The position numbers and the translations under genes are program-made. From an uncultured Sulfuricurvum sp. (GTDB taxonomy: Bacteria > Campylobacterota > Campylobacteria > Campylobacterales > Sulfurimonadaceae), in the NCBI GenBank assembly GCA_903844635.1, contig CAIMUF010000016.1, forward strand, positions 1 through 48,024: a DNA stretch of 48,024 nucleotides. The letters are read 5' to 3'. This document shows positions 35,008-43,764 of the stretch, one piece after another (the first letter of the stretch is position 1; each line of letters begins with the position of its first letter). The notes below the pieces were generated by a model, which ran no database searches, was not told where the DNA came from, and saw only the letters and a list, made by a program, of their open reading frames with translations.

Positions 35008-35829
35008 ATGAAAAATAGAACATCATTTTTTTACCTCATACTACTGGTTGCTTTTCATGTATATGGGGTAGAAGATGCTGATTTTGATGGAGTGGATGAC
35101 GCGATAGATAAGTGTCCCAATACCCCTTTTAGTGATCTCGCTGATGCGTATGGGTGTACAACATCATCGCTTTACACCCCAACTTCTTACGATATTATCA
35201 TGGGGCTTAATCTCTCTAGTATGAATGCTAATACCCTGGAGAATACGAAAACATCCAACGCTACTTTGCAAGCGGATATCTACCATGGCAACTTTTCAGC
35301 TCAATTCCTCACTTCTTATTTCAAATCACAGGACAGTACCTACAGCGACAGCGGATGGAATGACTCACAGATCAACCTCTTTTATCTTTTTAAACCAACC
35401 AAAGAATTGATGATTCAAGCAGGAGTTGGAATTATTGCACCTACTTATGCTACGGGATACAACAATGAAGCAGCCGATTATATGGCCTCCCTTTCTCTTC
35501 AATATTCTCTTGATAAAAATATTAATCTCTTTGGCGGATATAGCTATACAATGGTAAATGATAACGATGTTGGAAATCTTCTTAACTATCAAAATACGAA
35601 TGCATTCTACGCGGGTATTAGGTATATCGGGAGTAAAAATAAATCGGTCAGCGCATCTTATAGCAATTCTCAAAGCATCTACTCAGGCGTTAACCCCATT
35701 GAAACGCTTTCGTTTGGAGTTATGCTTCCTCTCGATTCTCATTGGTTTTTTTTGGGAGATTATCGATACGGGATAAGTGACAGCGCCAGCGATCACGAAG
35801 TGGCTGTGCGTATAGGTTATGCTTTTTAG
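35008..35829 (+). CDS. Outer-membrane beta-barrel protein with calcium-binding thrombospondin type-3-like start
   Basis: Signal peptide, then ADFDGVDDAIDKCPNTPFSDLADAYGC, one thrombospondin type-3/OmpA-linker-like repeat with Asp residues for calcium and a Cys pair. From about residue 50 the protein alternates polar and hydrophobic residues in strands (for example LSLQYSLDKNINLFGGYSYTM, shortened) and ends GYAF with a terminal aromatic, the usual barrel signal. About 220 residues would make 8-12 strands. It resembles transporter/porin-type DUF3187-like barrels only loosely. Co-transcribed with the secreted protein before it and followed by a regulator gene 14 bases on. Confidence 0.7.
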   Translation: MKNRTSFFYLILLVAFHVYGVEDADFDGVDDAIDKCPNTPFSDLADAYGCTTSSLYTPTSYDIIMGLNLSSMNANTLENTKTSNATLQADIYHGNFSAQFLTSYFKSQDSTYSDSGWNDSQINLFYLFKPTKELMIQAGVGIIAPTYATGYNNEAADYMASLSLQYSLDKNINLFGGYSYTMVNDNDVGNLLNYQNTNAFYAGIRYIGSKNKSVSASYSNSQSIYSGVNPIETLSFGVMLPLDSHWFFLGDYRYGISDSASDHEVAVRIGYAF

Positions 35830-35843
35830 GGTAAACTATCATT

Positions 35844-36512
35844 ATGATAAAAGCCAAACTCCTCCTTCTCGAAGACGACCCGAATCTCTCGGAAAGTGTA
35901 AGTGAATATTTAAACGAACAAGGTTATGAAGTCGTTTGCGTCTATGATGCCTCCAGCGCTGAGGATATCTTGTATGAACAAAAATTTGATCTTCTTCTTC
36001 TCGATGTAAACGTCCCCAATGGTAATGGTTTCTCACTGCTAAAAAACTCTCGCCGTGAGGGGAACAGTACTCCTGCTATTTTTCTCACCTCACGCAATGC
36101 CATGGACGATGTTGAAGAGGGATTCGCAAGTGGTGCAGATGATTATTTGCGTAAACCATTCGCTCTCAAAGAACTGCTGCTGCGCATCCAAACCATCCTA
36201 AAACGCAGTTTTTATCATCCCATCAGCGAATCCATTGATTTAGGAGACGGTATCACTTATGATACGATCAACCAAGTCTTAAAAATAAAGGGTGTAGAAC
36301 AAAACCTTCAACTTAAAGAGCATAAACTTCTCAAACTCTTTTTACAGCATAAAGGAGAGCTTCTAATTCACGAAGTCATCATGGAACATTTGTGGGATTT
36401 TGATGAGACCCCCAGTGACGGAAGCCTGCGCACCTACATCAAAACACTTCGTAAATTACTAGGAGGTGAGCGTATTGTCAGCCACAAACGCCTCGGGTAT
36501 CAATTCCGCTAA
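35844..36512 (+). CDS. OmpR/PhoB-family response regulator (second system)
   Basis: The 222-residue protein has a receiver domain with E10/D11/D12, phospho-acceptor D54 (LLLDVNVP), T82 and K104 (LRKPF), and a C-terminal winged helix ending in KTLRKLLGGERIVSHKRLGYQF. It is clearly related to the regulator at 32958, so the block probably arose by duplication of a regulator-kinase pair. The kinase start lies inside its last codons. ATG 35844 has no strong ribosome site. Confidence 0.92.
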   Translation: MIKAKLLLLEDDPNLSESVSEYLNEQGYEVVCVYDASSAEDILYEQKFDLLLLDVNVPNGNGFSLLKNSRREGNSTPAIFLTSRNAMDDVEEGFASGADDYLRKPFALKELLLRIQTILKRSFYHPISESIDLGDGITYDTINQVLKIKGVEQNLQLKEHKLLKLFLQHKGELLIHEVIMEHLWDFDETPSDGSLRTYIKTLRKLLGGERIVSHKRLGYQFR

Positions 36513-37662
36513 GTACCGTACCTTAAAACGCTTTTTAACGCTATATGGAGTGATGAGTGTATTGATTTTAACCCTTATCGGGACTCTTTACTATCAGTTT
36601 CAGCAAGATCAAATGCTCTCTTCTCATCGTCTTGCTATGCAGCTTCAAAGTGAAACGTATATTCCTCGCGTCAAAAAATGGCTTGAAAATGGGCACGATT
36701 TAAAAATATTCCCAATCGATTTAGCATACAAAACTGCACTATATGGCTACGACAAAGATTTACTTGTAGGTAACATCCGACAACACGCCATTGATTTTAA
36801 TCAAAATATCTATCTTGATTCCAAAACCATTCACCTCGTTCTACCCCTCGCACCTTATGGCTTGGGAGAATACTACCTCGTCTTTGAAACACCAGATGAT
36901 GAGCTATGGAAAAGTCAAACCGTAAAATATTTTCTCATTTTCGGTTCACTTCTTTTCCTAATACTTTCCCTAGTTGGCTTTGGACTTTCACGCCTTCTTT
37001 TAAGCCCCATGAACGAAGCAATCGCACTGCTCGATGATTTTATCAAAGATACTACCCATGAACTTAATACCCCTGTCAGCGCTATCATCACCAACATCGA
37101 ATCACTAAATGAAAGTGACCTTCCTGAAATGGTACAAAAAAAACTAAAACGAATCGAAATCGCCTCGCGAACCATCTCAACACTCTACGATGATCTTACC
37201 TACCTCATCCTCAATCATGATCTAGCCACACTAAACACAAAACTCAATCTGAGCGATTTACTCCTTGAACGCCTTGAGTATTTTCGCCATCGAATCGAGC
37301 AAAAAAAGATTGATTTAGAAGTCCATATCGATACTGAAATCATTATCACTATCGATGCAACTAAAGCAACTCGAGTCATTGACAATCTCCTCTCGAATGC
37401 GATTAAGTACAATAGAATGGGTGGAAAGATTATTGTGATTTTAAATCGTGTGGGGATATGCATCGAAGACAATGGTATTGGTATACCAGAAGAAATGATC
37501 GAAAGGGTATTTGAACGCTATACCCGCGCCGATAAAAGCGTCGGAGGATTTGGAATCGGCTTGCACATCGTTGCCATGATTGCAAAAGAGTATAACTTTA
37601 AGATTTCAATCGAATCAAAAATACAAAAAGGGACAAAAATTTGTATCGAGTGGAACGATTAA
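36475..37662 (+). CDS. Sensor histidine kinase (second system)
   Basis: The 395-residue kinase has membrane helices at about 22-44 and 150-172 around a roughly 100-residue periplasmic domain without Cys. The H-box is TTHELNTPVSAI, the N-box DNLLSNAIKYN, then EDNGIGIPEEM and GGFGIGLHIV. The frame opens at GTG 36466, but AGGAGG (36461-36466) sits 8 bases before TTG 36475, which is therefore the better start; the ribosome site is built from codons of the regulator gene and the two genes overlap by 38 bases. Partner of the 35844 regulator. Confidence 0.9.
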   Translation: MSATNASGINSAKYRTLKRFLTLYGVMSVLILTLIGTLYYQFQQDQMLSSHRLAMQLQSETYIPRVKKWLENGHDLKIFPIDLAYKTALYGYDKDLLVGNIRQHAIDFNQNIYLDSKTIHLVLPLAPYGLGEYYLVFETPDDELWKSQTVKYFLIFGSLLFLILSLVGFGLSRLLLSPMNEAIALLDDFIKDTTHELNTPVSAIITNIESLNESDLPEMVQKKLKRIEIASRTISTLYDDLTYLILNHDLATLNTKLNLSDLLLERLEYFRHRIEQKKIDLEVHIDTEIIITIDATKATRVIDNLLSNAIKYNRMGGKIIVILNRVGICIEDNGIGIPEEMIERVFERYTRADKSVGGFGIGLHIVAMIAKEYNFKISIESKIQKGTKICIEWND

Positions 37663-37671
37663 TTTTATCTA

Positions 37672-37971
37672 TTAATCGCGATCACCATGATGTTCATTAT
37701 GATGCTTGTGATGCCCCTTGTGGTAACCACGGTCGTCGTTATAGTAGGTTGTTCTATTATTCGACCCTTGATTACTTCCTATAGCTGCACCAATTGCACC
37801 ACCTGCACCGCCACCAATAATAGCTCCTGATTTTCCTCCGCTGGCTGACCCAATCGCGGATCCAGCTGCCGCACCTAATGCACTACCAAGTACTGCACCT
37901 CCATCTATTTGACCAGCATGTATTGATACACTGCTAATAAAAGCTATCGCTATAAAAACTATTTTTTTCAT
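37672..37971 (-). CDS. Glycine-zipper membrane/envelope protein with His-rich tail (99 aa)
   Basis: Signal peptide MKKIVFIAIAFISSVSIHA, then a Gly/Ala zipper (GSALGAAAGSAIGSASGG...GGAGGAIGAAIGSNQG), as in glycine-zipper 2TM proteins of the SlyB/OsmB kind, and a C-terminal tail with eight His (HKGHHKHHNEHH) that could bind Ni, Cu or Zn. It converges on the second kinase gene with only 9 bases between stops. TATAAT at about 38005-38010 on the minus strand is a likely -10. The His-rich tail fits a metal-related theme for the block, but this is inference. Confidence 0.75.
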   Translation of the reverse strand: MKKIVFIAIAFISSVSIHAGQIDGGAVLGSALGAAAGSAIGSASGGKSGAIIGGGAGGAIGAAIGSNQGSNNRTTYYNDDRGYHKGHHKHHNEHHGDRD

Positions 37972-38105
37972 TTTACTTCCTAATATTGTATTCTTGAAAT
38001 TATACCCCCTGTGTGTTAATGAATAAGCTCCATAATAAGAGTAACCATACTTGAAGAAAAATTTCAGATTTGCCGATTATAATAAGTATAAAAATAGGAA
38101 AAAGT

Positions 38106-38537
38106 ATGGATAAGATCACTGTCGTATGTCCTCACTGCTTGAAGACCAATGCGTTACCAAAAAAAGAAAGTTATACAAAAGCCAATTGTGGACATTGTAA
38201 AAAATCACTTCTGGATACCCACCCAATCGAACTTAACGCAAGTAATTTTGATCATTTTATTGCCAATAATGATATTCCAATTGTTGTCGATTTTTGGGCA
38301 CCTTGGTGTGGACCCTGTAAGATGATGGCACCAACCTTTACTTCTGTTGCAGCGCAATTTCCGCTGAAAGCACGATTTGTCAAAGTCAATACAGAGAATG
38401 AACTAATGTTAGGAGCAAAATTTAGCATACGAAGTATTCCAACCCTTATGGTCTTTAAAAATAACAAAGAGATTGACAGAATTTCGGGAGCACTTGATGC
38501 TAATTCATTGAGAAATTGGGTGAGTAAGAATTTATAG
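38106..38537 (+). CDS. trxC: Thioredoxin 2 (TrxC-type, N-terminal zinc ribbon)
   Basis: The 143-residue thioredoxin has an N-terminal CPHC...CGHC zinc-ribbon (residues 8-36) and the active site WCGPC in FWAPWCGPCKMMAP. The cis-Pro loop is SIPTLMVF. TrxC-type proteins reduce cytoplasmic disulfides and are often induced by oxidative stress. The frame opens at 38070, but ATG 38106 has AGGAAAAA upstream and begins MDKITVVCPHC, normal for TrxC. Confidence 0.92.
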   Translation: MDKITVVCPHCLKTNALPKKESYTKANCGHCKKSLLDTHPIELNASNFDHFIANNDIPIVVDFWAPWCGPCKMMAPTFTSVAAQFPLKARFVKVNTENELMLGAKFSIRSIPTLMVFKNNKEIDRISGALDANSLRNWVSKNL

Positions 38538-38546
38538 CAGTTTGTT

Positions 38547-38566
38547 GTGTGAGCCAAAGCTCACAC
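38547..38566. terminator. Two-way hairpin between trxC and the cytochrome gene
   Basis: GTGTGAGC-CAAA-GCTCACAC is a perfect 8-bp stem, 10 bases after the trxC stop and 20 bases before the stop of the converging cytochrome gene. It is placed to end both transcripts. Confidence 0.65.
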
Positions 38567-38586
38567 TGTCTCTAGGTAGAGAAAGA

Positions 38587-38880
38587 TTATTTCAATCCAG
38601 CAACATAATCTGCAATCATTTTCATATCGCTATCCGATAACGCTGCTGTTTGCCCTTTCATCAAAGCTCCCATCCCTTTGGTATTACGCGTTCCGGCTTT
38701 GTATCCTTTAAGTGCGTCGAGAGTTTTATCGCTTTTCCATCCGGCAATCACTTCAGATTTCCCCAAAGCTGATTTTTCAGCTTTTTGACCGTGACACGCA
38801 GCACATTTTTGAAACAATGCCGAACCGTCTGCAGCGTTCAACATAAGAGTAAGACCTAATAGTGCAAGTAGAGTTTTCAT
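38587..38880 (-). CDS. Small periplasmic class I cytochrome c (97 aa)
   Basis: Signal peptide MKTLLALLGLTLMLNA, one haem motif CAACH near residue 31 and the axial Met in the C-terminal half (GMGALMKG). Length is that of cytochrome c553-type electron carriers, which feed periplasmic peroxidases and oxidases. A possible donor to the di-haem peroxidase at 27062 (inference). AAGGAT lies 6 bases before the ATG. A gap of 122 bases upstream holds a CCGTCGG hairpin at about 38911-38932 but no gene. Confidence 0.92.
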   Translation of the reverse strand: MKTLLALLGLTLMLNAADGSALFQKCAACHGQKAEKSALGKSEVIAGWKSDKTLDALKGYKAGTRNTKGMGALMKGQTAALSDSDMKMIADYVAGLK

Positions 38881-39002
38881 TGTTTATCCTTTTTTATTCA
38901 TTCAAACGCCATCGGAATACATCCCGACGGCTACGCTAACGCTAAGTTCTCTTCAGCAGAGAGCTCACGCACATTTCTGCTTCTTTTTTCAATGTATTTT
39001 CA

Positions 39003-39332
39003 TTAACCACAACTCGGAACATTGCCCGAATCACTGCCGTATTCTTTGGCAAAATCACCTACATCTTGGAGCTTATCCGCCATATCAGGATTTGTCAAAA
39101 TTGGTACCGCTTTTGGAAATTTGTCTCCATACTCTTTGATAAATCCTTTTGCTCCATCGGCAAAAAGATCTTCCCATTCAGCTACAGTATGATCCGCCGC
39201 AAACTTCGTTCCGTTCATTCCAAATGACGCTTTAAACGATTTTAGATACGTTTTTTGACCACTTTTCGCATCAGCATGTGCCATTGAGGCAACCAAAGCC
39301 ATAAAGGCAACTAAAAGTAAAAACTTGTTCAT
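39003..39332 (-). CDS. Secreted cytochrome-c-like protein lacking a haem motif (109 aa)
   Basis: Signal peptide (MNKFLLLVAFMALVASMAHA), then SGQKTYLKSFKASFGMNGTKFAADHTVAEWEDLF, which follows the pattern of small campylobacterotan cytochromes c but where CxxCH would be expected the sequence is FKASFG. The only Cys is at the extreme C-terminus (PSCG). Either a haem-free descendant of a cytochrome or an unrelated fold. ATG 39332 is preferred over 39335 because AGGAG lies 6 bases before it. It stands upstream of the true cytochrome gene on the same strand. Confidence 0.7.
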   Translation of the reverse strand: MNKFLLLVAFMALVASMAHADAKSGQKTYLKSFKASFGMNGTKFAADHTVAEWEDLFADGAKGFIKEYGDKFPKAVPILTNPDMADKLQDVGDFAKEYGSDSGNVPSCG

Positions 39333-39424
39333 CATAAACTCCTATTTTTAAAAGAGCCTCTTAAAGAGATTCTTTTTAGATATGAGCAGTATAAAAAAAG
39401 ATTGTGGAGGGATTGTGAAGTGAA

Positions 39425-39640
39425 TTAACGGTTTGGAAATTTATCAATTAAGCTAGAAATCTGTTTCTCTTGCTCATACAACGCAAAATTTTGACGAACA
39501 TAAGCATGAAGAAGTGTTTTGAGATCATTATTCCCATCAATATGGAAATCTTCTCTCATTTTAGTGTTGAGAAAACGAGCAAAATCTTCCTCCACATCAA
39601 TATCATATCGCTTGGCATTGAGAGTAAGAGAGACGTTCAC
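39425..39640 (-). CDS. Small hypothetical protein (71 aa)
   Basis: No family recognised. The protein is acidic and helical, MNVSLTLNAKRYDIDVEEDFARFL at the start with a central DLKTLLHAYVRQNF. The N-terminal strand-like segment followed by helices recalls ZapA-type cell-division proteins, and the coiled-coil gene upstream recalls ZapB, but the similarity is weak. GTG start 2 bases after the upstream stop, with GGGAT as ribosome site, so the two are co-translated. Confidence 0.6.
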   Translation of the reverse strand: MNVSLTLNAKRYDIDVEEDFARFLNTKMREDFHIDGNNDLKTLLHAYVRQNFALYEQEKQISSLIDKFPNR

Positions 39641-39642
39641 GA

Positions 39643-39873
39643 TTATCCCAACAAGCTTTCAATTTTAGAAACAATAGCCTCGATTTCAATATCTTTTTCG
39701 AGTAGTTCGTTCTCAAGTTTAGCAATCTCATCGTCTTTGCCCTTGAGGCCTGCTTGAAGCATTGCAATTTCTTCTTGAAGAACCTTAAGCTCATCATTTT
39801 CAGCAGCATGTTTTTCAATTAATTGAGTAGTCAGAGTAGTAAGACGTTCTAGAGGAGTGGGATTAAAAAGCAT
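39643..39873 (-). CDS. Small coiled-coil protein (76 aa)
   Basis: Beyond the first 10 residues it is one heptad-patterned acidic helix (LTTQLIEKHAAENDELKVLQEEIAML..., ending IVSKIESLLG) with no Cys or membrane segment. TTG 39879 opens the frame, but ATG 39873 has AAGG 6-7 bases upstream. It is coupled to the 71-aa gene downstream. A ZapB-like or structural division role is possible but unproven. Confidence 0.62.
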   Translation of the reverse strand: MLFNPTPLERLTTLTTQLIEKHAAENDELKVLQEEIAMLQAGLKGKDDEIAKLENELLEKDIEIEAIVSKIESLLG

Positions 39874-39953
39874 GATCAACCTTGAATATGAATGTGTTAT
39901 TTATGATTTTAGCATATTTCCCATTACGAATGGGATTCGTTAGAAACTTTGTA

Positions 39954-40208
39954 TCAATTGTTCTCTAGTTTATCAAAATCATACCAATTTTTTTTGTTTT
40001 CTGAATTTACATCATCTTGACTTGTACGATCCAACAAACGCTTCATAACTTGTGCATTTTCTAGCCATTTATTAACCGGTAAAGATGATTTATTGCTATC
40101 AGGCTTAAATTTTTCATTTGAACCTATTGATTCTATAGGAATCCATTTTTTTTCTGCATATGCATTTGTTATAAATGTAAAGCACATTATAACTAGAACA
40201 ATTTTCAT
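39954..40208 (-). CDS. Small secreted hypothetical protein (84 aa)
   Basis: ATG 40208 after GGAAG begins a signal peptide MKIVLVIMCFTFITNAYA; the frame extends to 40244 but gives a poor signal. The mature 66 residues are polar with Trp/Lys-rich ends (EKKWIPIESIG...NKKNWYDFDKLENN) and no Cys. No family recognised. It lies 14 bases after the stop of the large GGDEF-EAL gene on the same strand and may be its operon partner. Confidence 0.5.
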   Translation of the reverse strand: MKIVLVIMCFTFITNAYAEKKWIPIESIGSNEKFKPDSNKSSLPVNKWLENAQVMKRLLDRTSQDDVNSENKKNWYDFDKLENN

Positions 40209-40258
40209 CATCTCTTCCAATAAATATTTATTAACTGCCATCATAGCAAGATTTATGA

Positions 40259-43200
40259 TTAGACTTCTCTATTCAACACAAATTGCTCAAACTCAGCTGC
40301 GGGAAGCGGTTTACTGAAATAATATCCTTGTATCTCCTTACAACCGCTTTCACGTAGAATCTCGAGCTGATCAACAGTCTCTACCCCTTCAGCTATGGTT
40401 ATCATACTAAGGCTATGCGCCATACTAATAATCGTATTAACGATGGATCTATCTTCAGAATTTTCAGTGATGTCACAAATGAAGGACTGATCGATTTTGA
40501 GTTTATACACTCGAAATTTTTTCAGGTAGTTGAGTGATGAATACCCCGTTCCAAAATCATCAATAGACATACGTATTCCATGGCCATATAATTCATTCAT
40601 AATTTCAATAGCATGAAGCGGATTTTCCATAGCAATCCCTTCTGTGAGTTCAAGTTCAAGATACTCTGCAGGGAGCTGTAATTCACTAAGAATACTCAAA
40701 ATTAGAGACACCAATTGCGGGTGTCGGAATTGGATTGCTGAGAGATTTACTGCCATGATAAAAGGATTTAATCCTCCCTCCATCCACATCTTCAATTGTC
40801 CAAGTGCACACCGAAGAACCCACTCTCCAATCCCAATGATTTGTCCGCTCTCTTCAGCTATAGGGATGAATTCTGCAGGAGATACCATTCCCATTGTTGG
40901 ATGATGCCAGTGTAAAAGAGCTTCTGCCCCGATGATGAGACCTGTGTCTACTGAGATCTGCGGCTGATAGTAAACTTCGAGTTCATTACGACTAAGAGCA
41001 TACCTAAGTGCATTTTCAATTTCAAGATTTCGTACAGAATGGGCTTGCATTTCAGGAGTAACAAAACGATAGCAATTGCGACCATCATGTTTTGCTCGAT
41101 ACATTGCAGCGTCGGCCGATTGTAACAGCGCTTCAAAATCATTTCCGTCAATTGGATAAAGAGCAATCCCGATCGAAGGTGTAATGGTAAGTTCATGATA
41201 CTGGAGAGAGTAAGGCTTTGAGATAGCATCAATCAGTTTTTCAGCAACGTGAGCAGCTCCATCTGCATCGGTACCGGGAAGAACGATAACGAATTCATCT
41301 CCCCCCTGCCGAGAAAGTGTATCCTCTTCACGAACTACGGAGTGCATACGTTTCGCTACATGAACAAGTAAATCGTCTCCAATAGTATGCCCCAAAGAGT
41401 CATTGATATTTTTAAAATGGTCTAAATCCAGGAATAATAATGCTATCGATTCTTTTGAACGATGGGCAATACTTATTGCATATTTGACACGATCGTTAAG
41501 CAAAATACGGTTTGGCAATTCGGTAAGAGCATCAAAATGGGCAAGCCACTGTACTTTTTCTTCGGCTATTTTTTGAGTAGTAATATCTTGAACAGAGCCA
41601 TGGATATGGACTACCTTATTCTCTTCCATAACAGGCGAAGCAATAAGCCGAACCCATTTTTGGGTCCCTTTTTTGGTTCTCATGTGGAGTTCAAGATCAA
41701 TAGAAATACCTAATTTCAGCATCTCATCCAGTGCAGCTTCTACTTTTTTGAGCCATTCCCCTTCAAAAACACTGAATCCTATTGCCATCGTTACTGTCTC
41801 AGTTAAATCCATCTCATAGATGAGTGCCGCTTCTTTCGTCCAAACTCCCGTTTTAGTACGCATATCAATATCCCATCCACCGATATGCGCAGCAGAACTC
41901 ATTTCTTCGAGAAGTTTTTCAGTTTGTATTAAAGATGCTTCCGATGCTTTTCGTTTCGTTTCGCGATCAAAATTATCCATAGCAAAGCTGATATCCATTG
42001 CCATCTCTATCAGTAAATTCTGGCTTAACGAATCAAACGCATTGATCTTATGTGCATAGACAGTGAAAGCCCCAATCACTTCACCGTATTGATGAATCGG
42101 CAAGGAAGCGGATGCTTTCCATCCCATCATGCTGCCTCGTTCGTGCCAAGCTTCCGTAGCTGGATCGCTCATAAAATCCTGACACCAATAGGGACGGTTT
42201 TCTCGGATGGCCGTACCCGTAGGGCCTTGTCCAGTGATGCTATCAGCAAGAGTAGAAATTTTTATCCCATTGAGGTACTGATTAGTATCTCCATTCGAGG
42301 CAACTGGATACACAAGATGGCTCCATGGATCGACAAGACCAATCCAGGACATAGCAATAATATTTTCTGAAACTACCCCTTTGCACACTTCCACAAAGAG
42401 TTCTTCAGGAGTTGCAGAGTGAACAATAGCTTTATTGCAATTACTAAGAGCTGCATAAAGATGAGAAAGCTGCTGAATATGGCTTTCACTCTCATGACGC
42501 TGTGTAATATCCCGTGCTATTCCCAATACACCGATTAAGCGGCCATTATCATCGAACATAGGTGTTTTAATCGTTTCAAGCAAAGCACTATGGCCATCAT
42601 CGGCAAAAGTAACCCACTCTTCATTTATACTTAGACCATTGGTTTCCATTGCTAAACGGTCTTTTTCACGAAAAAGATCTGCCATTTCCTTGTCAACAAA
42701 ATCATAATCGCTCTTACCGACAATTTTTTCTTCTTTGGCACCAAAAAAACGTTCAAACATCGGGTTACAAAGCAGATAAACACCCTCGTTATTTTTAAGC
42801 CATATTAAATCGGGGATAGTATCAAGCAGTGTATGTAGCTGATTTTGCGTCTCTAAAATTTCAATACTGCGCTTGTGCACAAGTCTTTCAAGAGAAAATC
42901 GATAGCTTCTTAATTCTACATACTGTTTTATACTGTATCCCACAAGAATACTGAATAAAAAAGCGATTATTCCTTCAATCGCTAAAAGCCCCTGATTTGT
43001 CCATCCATCAGCAGGGGCAATCCGGAGTATCCATTCTGCATTAGGAATATCGAGCCTTTCTTCTACAGGATGCACCAATTCTCTACTGCCTGAATAAGCA
43101 ATAATCTCTTCATTTTTACTTACAGGATGAATGCGGGAAAGAGTATATTGATACCCATCTTGCTTAAGTAAACCAAGAGCTGTTGTGTTAATAATATCAG

Positions 43201-43639
43201 GAAATCGAATTACAATCAGTACAAATCCCCAAAACTTTTCTTTTATAAAAACTGGAAATCGCCCGACAAGTCCATCTCCACCCTGAACAAGATGTAACGG
43301 TCCGGCAAGAGTTAATTTTTTATTTTCAAGAGCCCACAAAGCTTCAGCTTTCTGTGCAGGACTAGTCAAAAGATTAAAACCAATGGCTTTTTCATTACCC
43401 GAAAGGGGAACAACTTGCTTGATAACACCATTAGGAGCAAGAGCTATTTCGGAAATATTGGGATAAAAAGTAATAAGTTTTTTTCCGATTGATTCAAAAT
43501 TATTGATAGTTCCGCTTTGTTCAATTATTCCGGCCAATGGATAAGCTAATGCTAATTTTTGATTAATACTTTTATGTATATTATTGGCATTTTCTTTAGC
43601 AATGTTTTCGATTTTAACTTGTAAATTATTTATTCGCAT
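40259..43639 (-). CDS. CHASE-PAS-GAF-PAS-GGDEF-EAL cyclic-di-GMP signalling protein, main frame
   Basis: The 1126-residue frame holds, in order: a CHASE-type periplasmic sensor (about 15-200), a membrane helix (about 217-237), PAS (255-385), GAF (395-560), PAS (575-700), GGDEF (705-860) and EAL (870-1120). The GGDEF motif is intact and preceded at the right distance by REED, an RxxD inhibitory site. The EAL domain has EALLHW and DDFGTGYSS, so both cyclase and phosphodiesterase may work. As it stands the frame lacks the first membrane helix a CHASE protein needs; that helix is in frame upstream but without a start codon, and is reached from ATG 43764 only by a -1 shift (see next entry). GAAGAG abuts ATG 43639, a poor site. 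Confidence 0.85.
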   Translation of the reverse strand: MRINNLQVKIENIAKENANNIHKSINQKLALAYPLAGIIEQSGTINNFESIGKKLITFYPNISEIALAPNGVIKQVVPLSGNEKAIGFNLLTSPAQKAEALWALENKKLTLAGPLHLVQGGDGLVGRFPVFIKEKFWGFVLIVIRFPDIINTTALGLLKQDGYQYTLSRIHPVSKNEEIIAYSGSRELVHPVEERLDIPNAEWILRIAPADGWTNQGLLAIEGIIAFLFSILVGYSIKQYVELRSYRFSLERLVHKRSIEILETQNQLHTLLDTIPDLIWLKNNEGVYLLCNPMFERFFGAKEEKIVGKSDYDFVDKEMADLFREKDRLAMETNGLSINEEWVTFADDGHSALLETIKTPMFDDNGRLIGVLGIARDITQRHESESHIQQLSHLYAALSNCNKAIVHSATPEELFVEVCKGVVSENIIAMSWIGLVDPWSHLVYPVASNGDTNQYLNGIKISTLADSITGQGPTGTAIRENRPYWCQDFMSDPATEAWHERGSMMGWKASASLPIHQYGEVIGAFTVYAHKINAFDSLSQNLLIEMAMDISFAMDNFDRETKRKASEASLIQTEKLLEEMSSAAHIGGWDIDMRTKTGVWTKEAALIYEMDLTETVTMAIGFSVFEGEWLKKVEAALDEMLKLGISIDLELHMRTKKGTQKWVRLIASPVMEENKVVHIHGSVQDITTQKIAEEKVQWLAHFDALTELPNRILLNDRVKYAISIAHRSKESIALLFLDLDHFKNINDSLGHTIGDDLLVHVAKRMHSVVREEDTLSRQGGDEFVIVLPGTDADGAAHVAEKLIDAISKPYSLQYHELTITPSIGIALYPIDGNDFEALLQSADAAMYRAKHDGRNCYRFVTPEMQAHSVRNLEIENALRYALSRNELEVYYQPQISVDTGLIIGAEALLHWHHPTMGMVSPAEFIPIAEESGQIIGIGEWVLRCALGQLKMWMEGGLNPFIMAVNLSAIQFRHPQLVSLILSILSELQLPAEYLELELTEGIAMENPLHAIEIMNELYGHGIRMSIDDFGTGYSSLNYLKKFRVYKLKIDQSFICDITENSEDRSIVNTIISMAHSLSMITIAEGVETVDQLEILRESGCKEIQGYYFSKPLPAAEFEQFVLNREV

Positions 43640-43656
43640 CTCTTCAAAATGCCAGA

Positions 43657-43764
43657 CTATCGTTCCTGATAGTACAACAGCAATAAAAAAGCCAATATTC
43701 CGGCCATCAATCCTTGTGTTGATGTATCATGACGTTCATTGAAAAAGGATGTAAAATTAGGCAT
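43657..43764 (-). other. N-terminal ORF of the GGDEF-EAL gene, separated by a -1 frameshift at T TTT TTA
   Basis: ATG 43764 opens a 35-codon frame whose product ends ...QGLMAGILAFLLLLYYQER and stops at 43657. At 43690-43684 the minus strand reads T-TTT-TTA in phase, a classic -1 slippery heptamer. After one slip the next codons read IAVVLSGTIVWHFEE straight into MRINN of the main frame, giving a 1168-residue protein with a continuous membrane helix. A 6-bp stem (ACTATC/GATAGT) starts 10 bases after the heptamer. One extra T in the T6 run would also restore the frame, so a mutation, phase variation or assembly error is equally possible. Confidence 0.65.
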
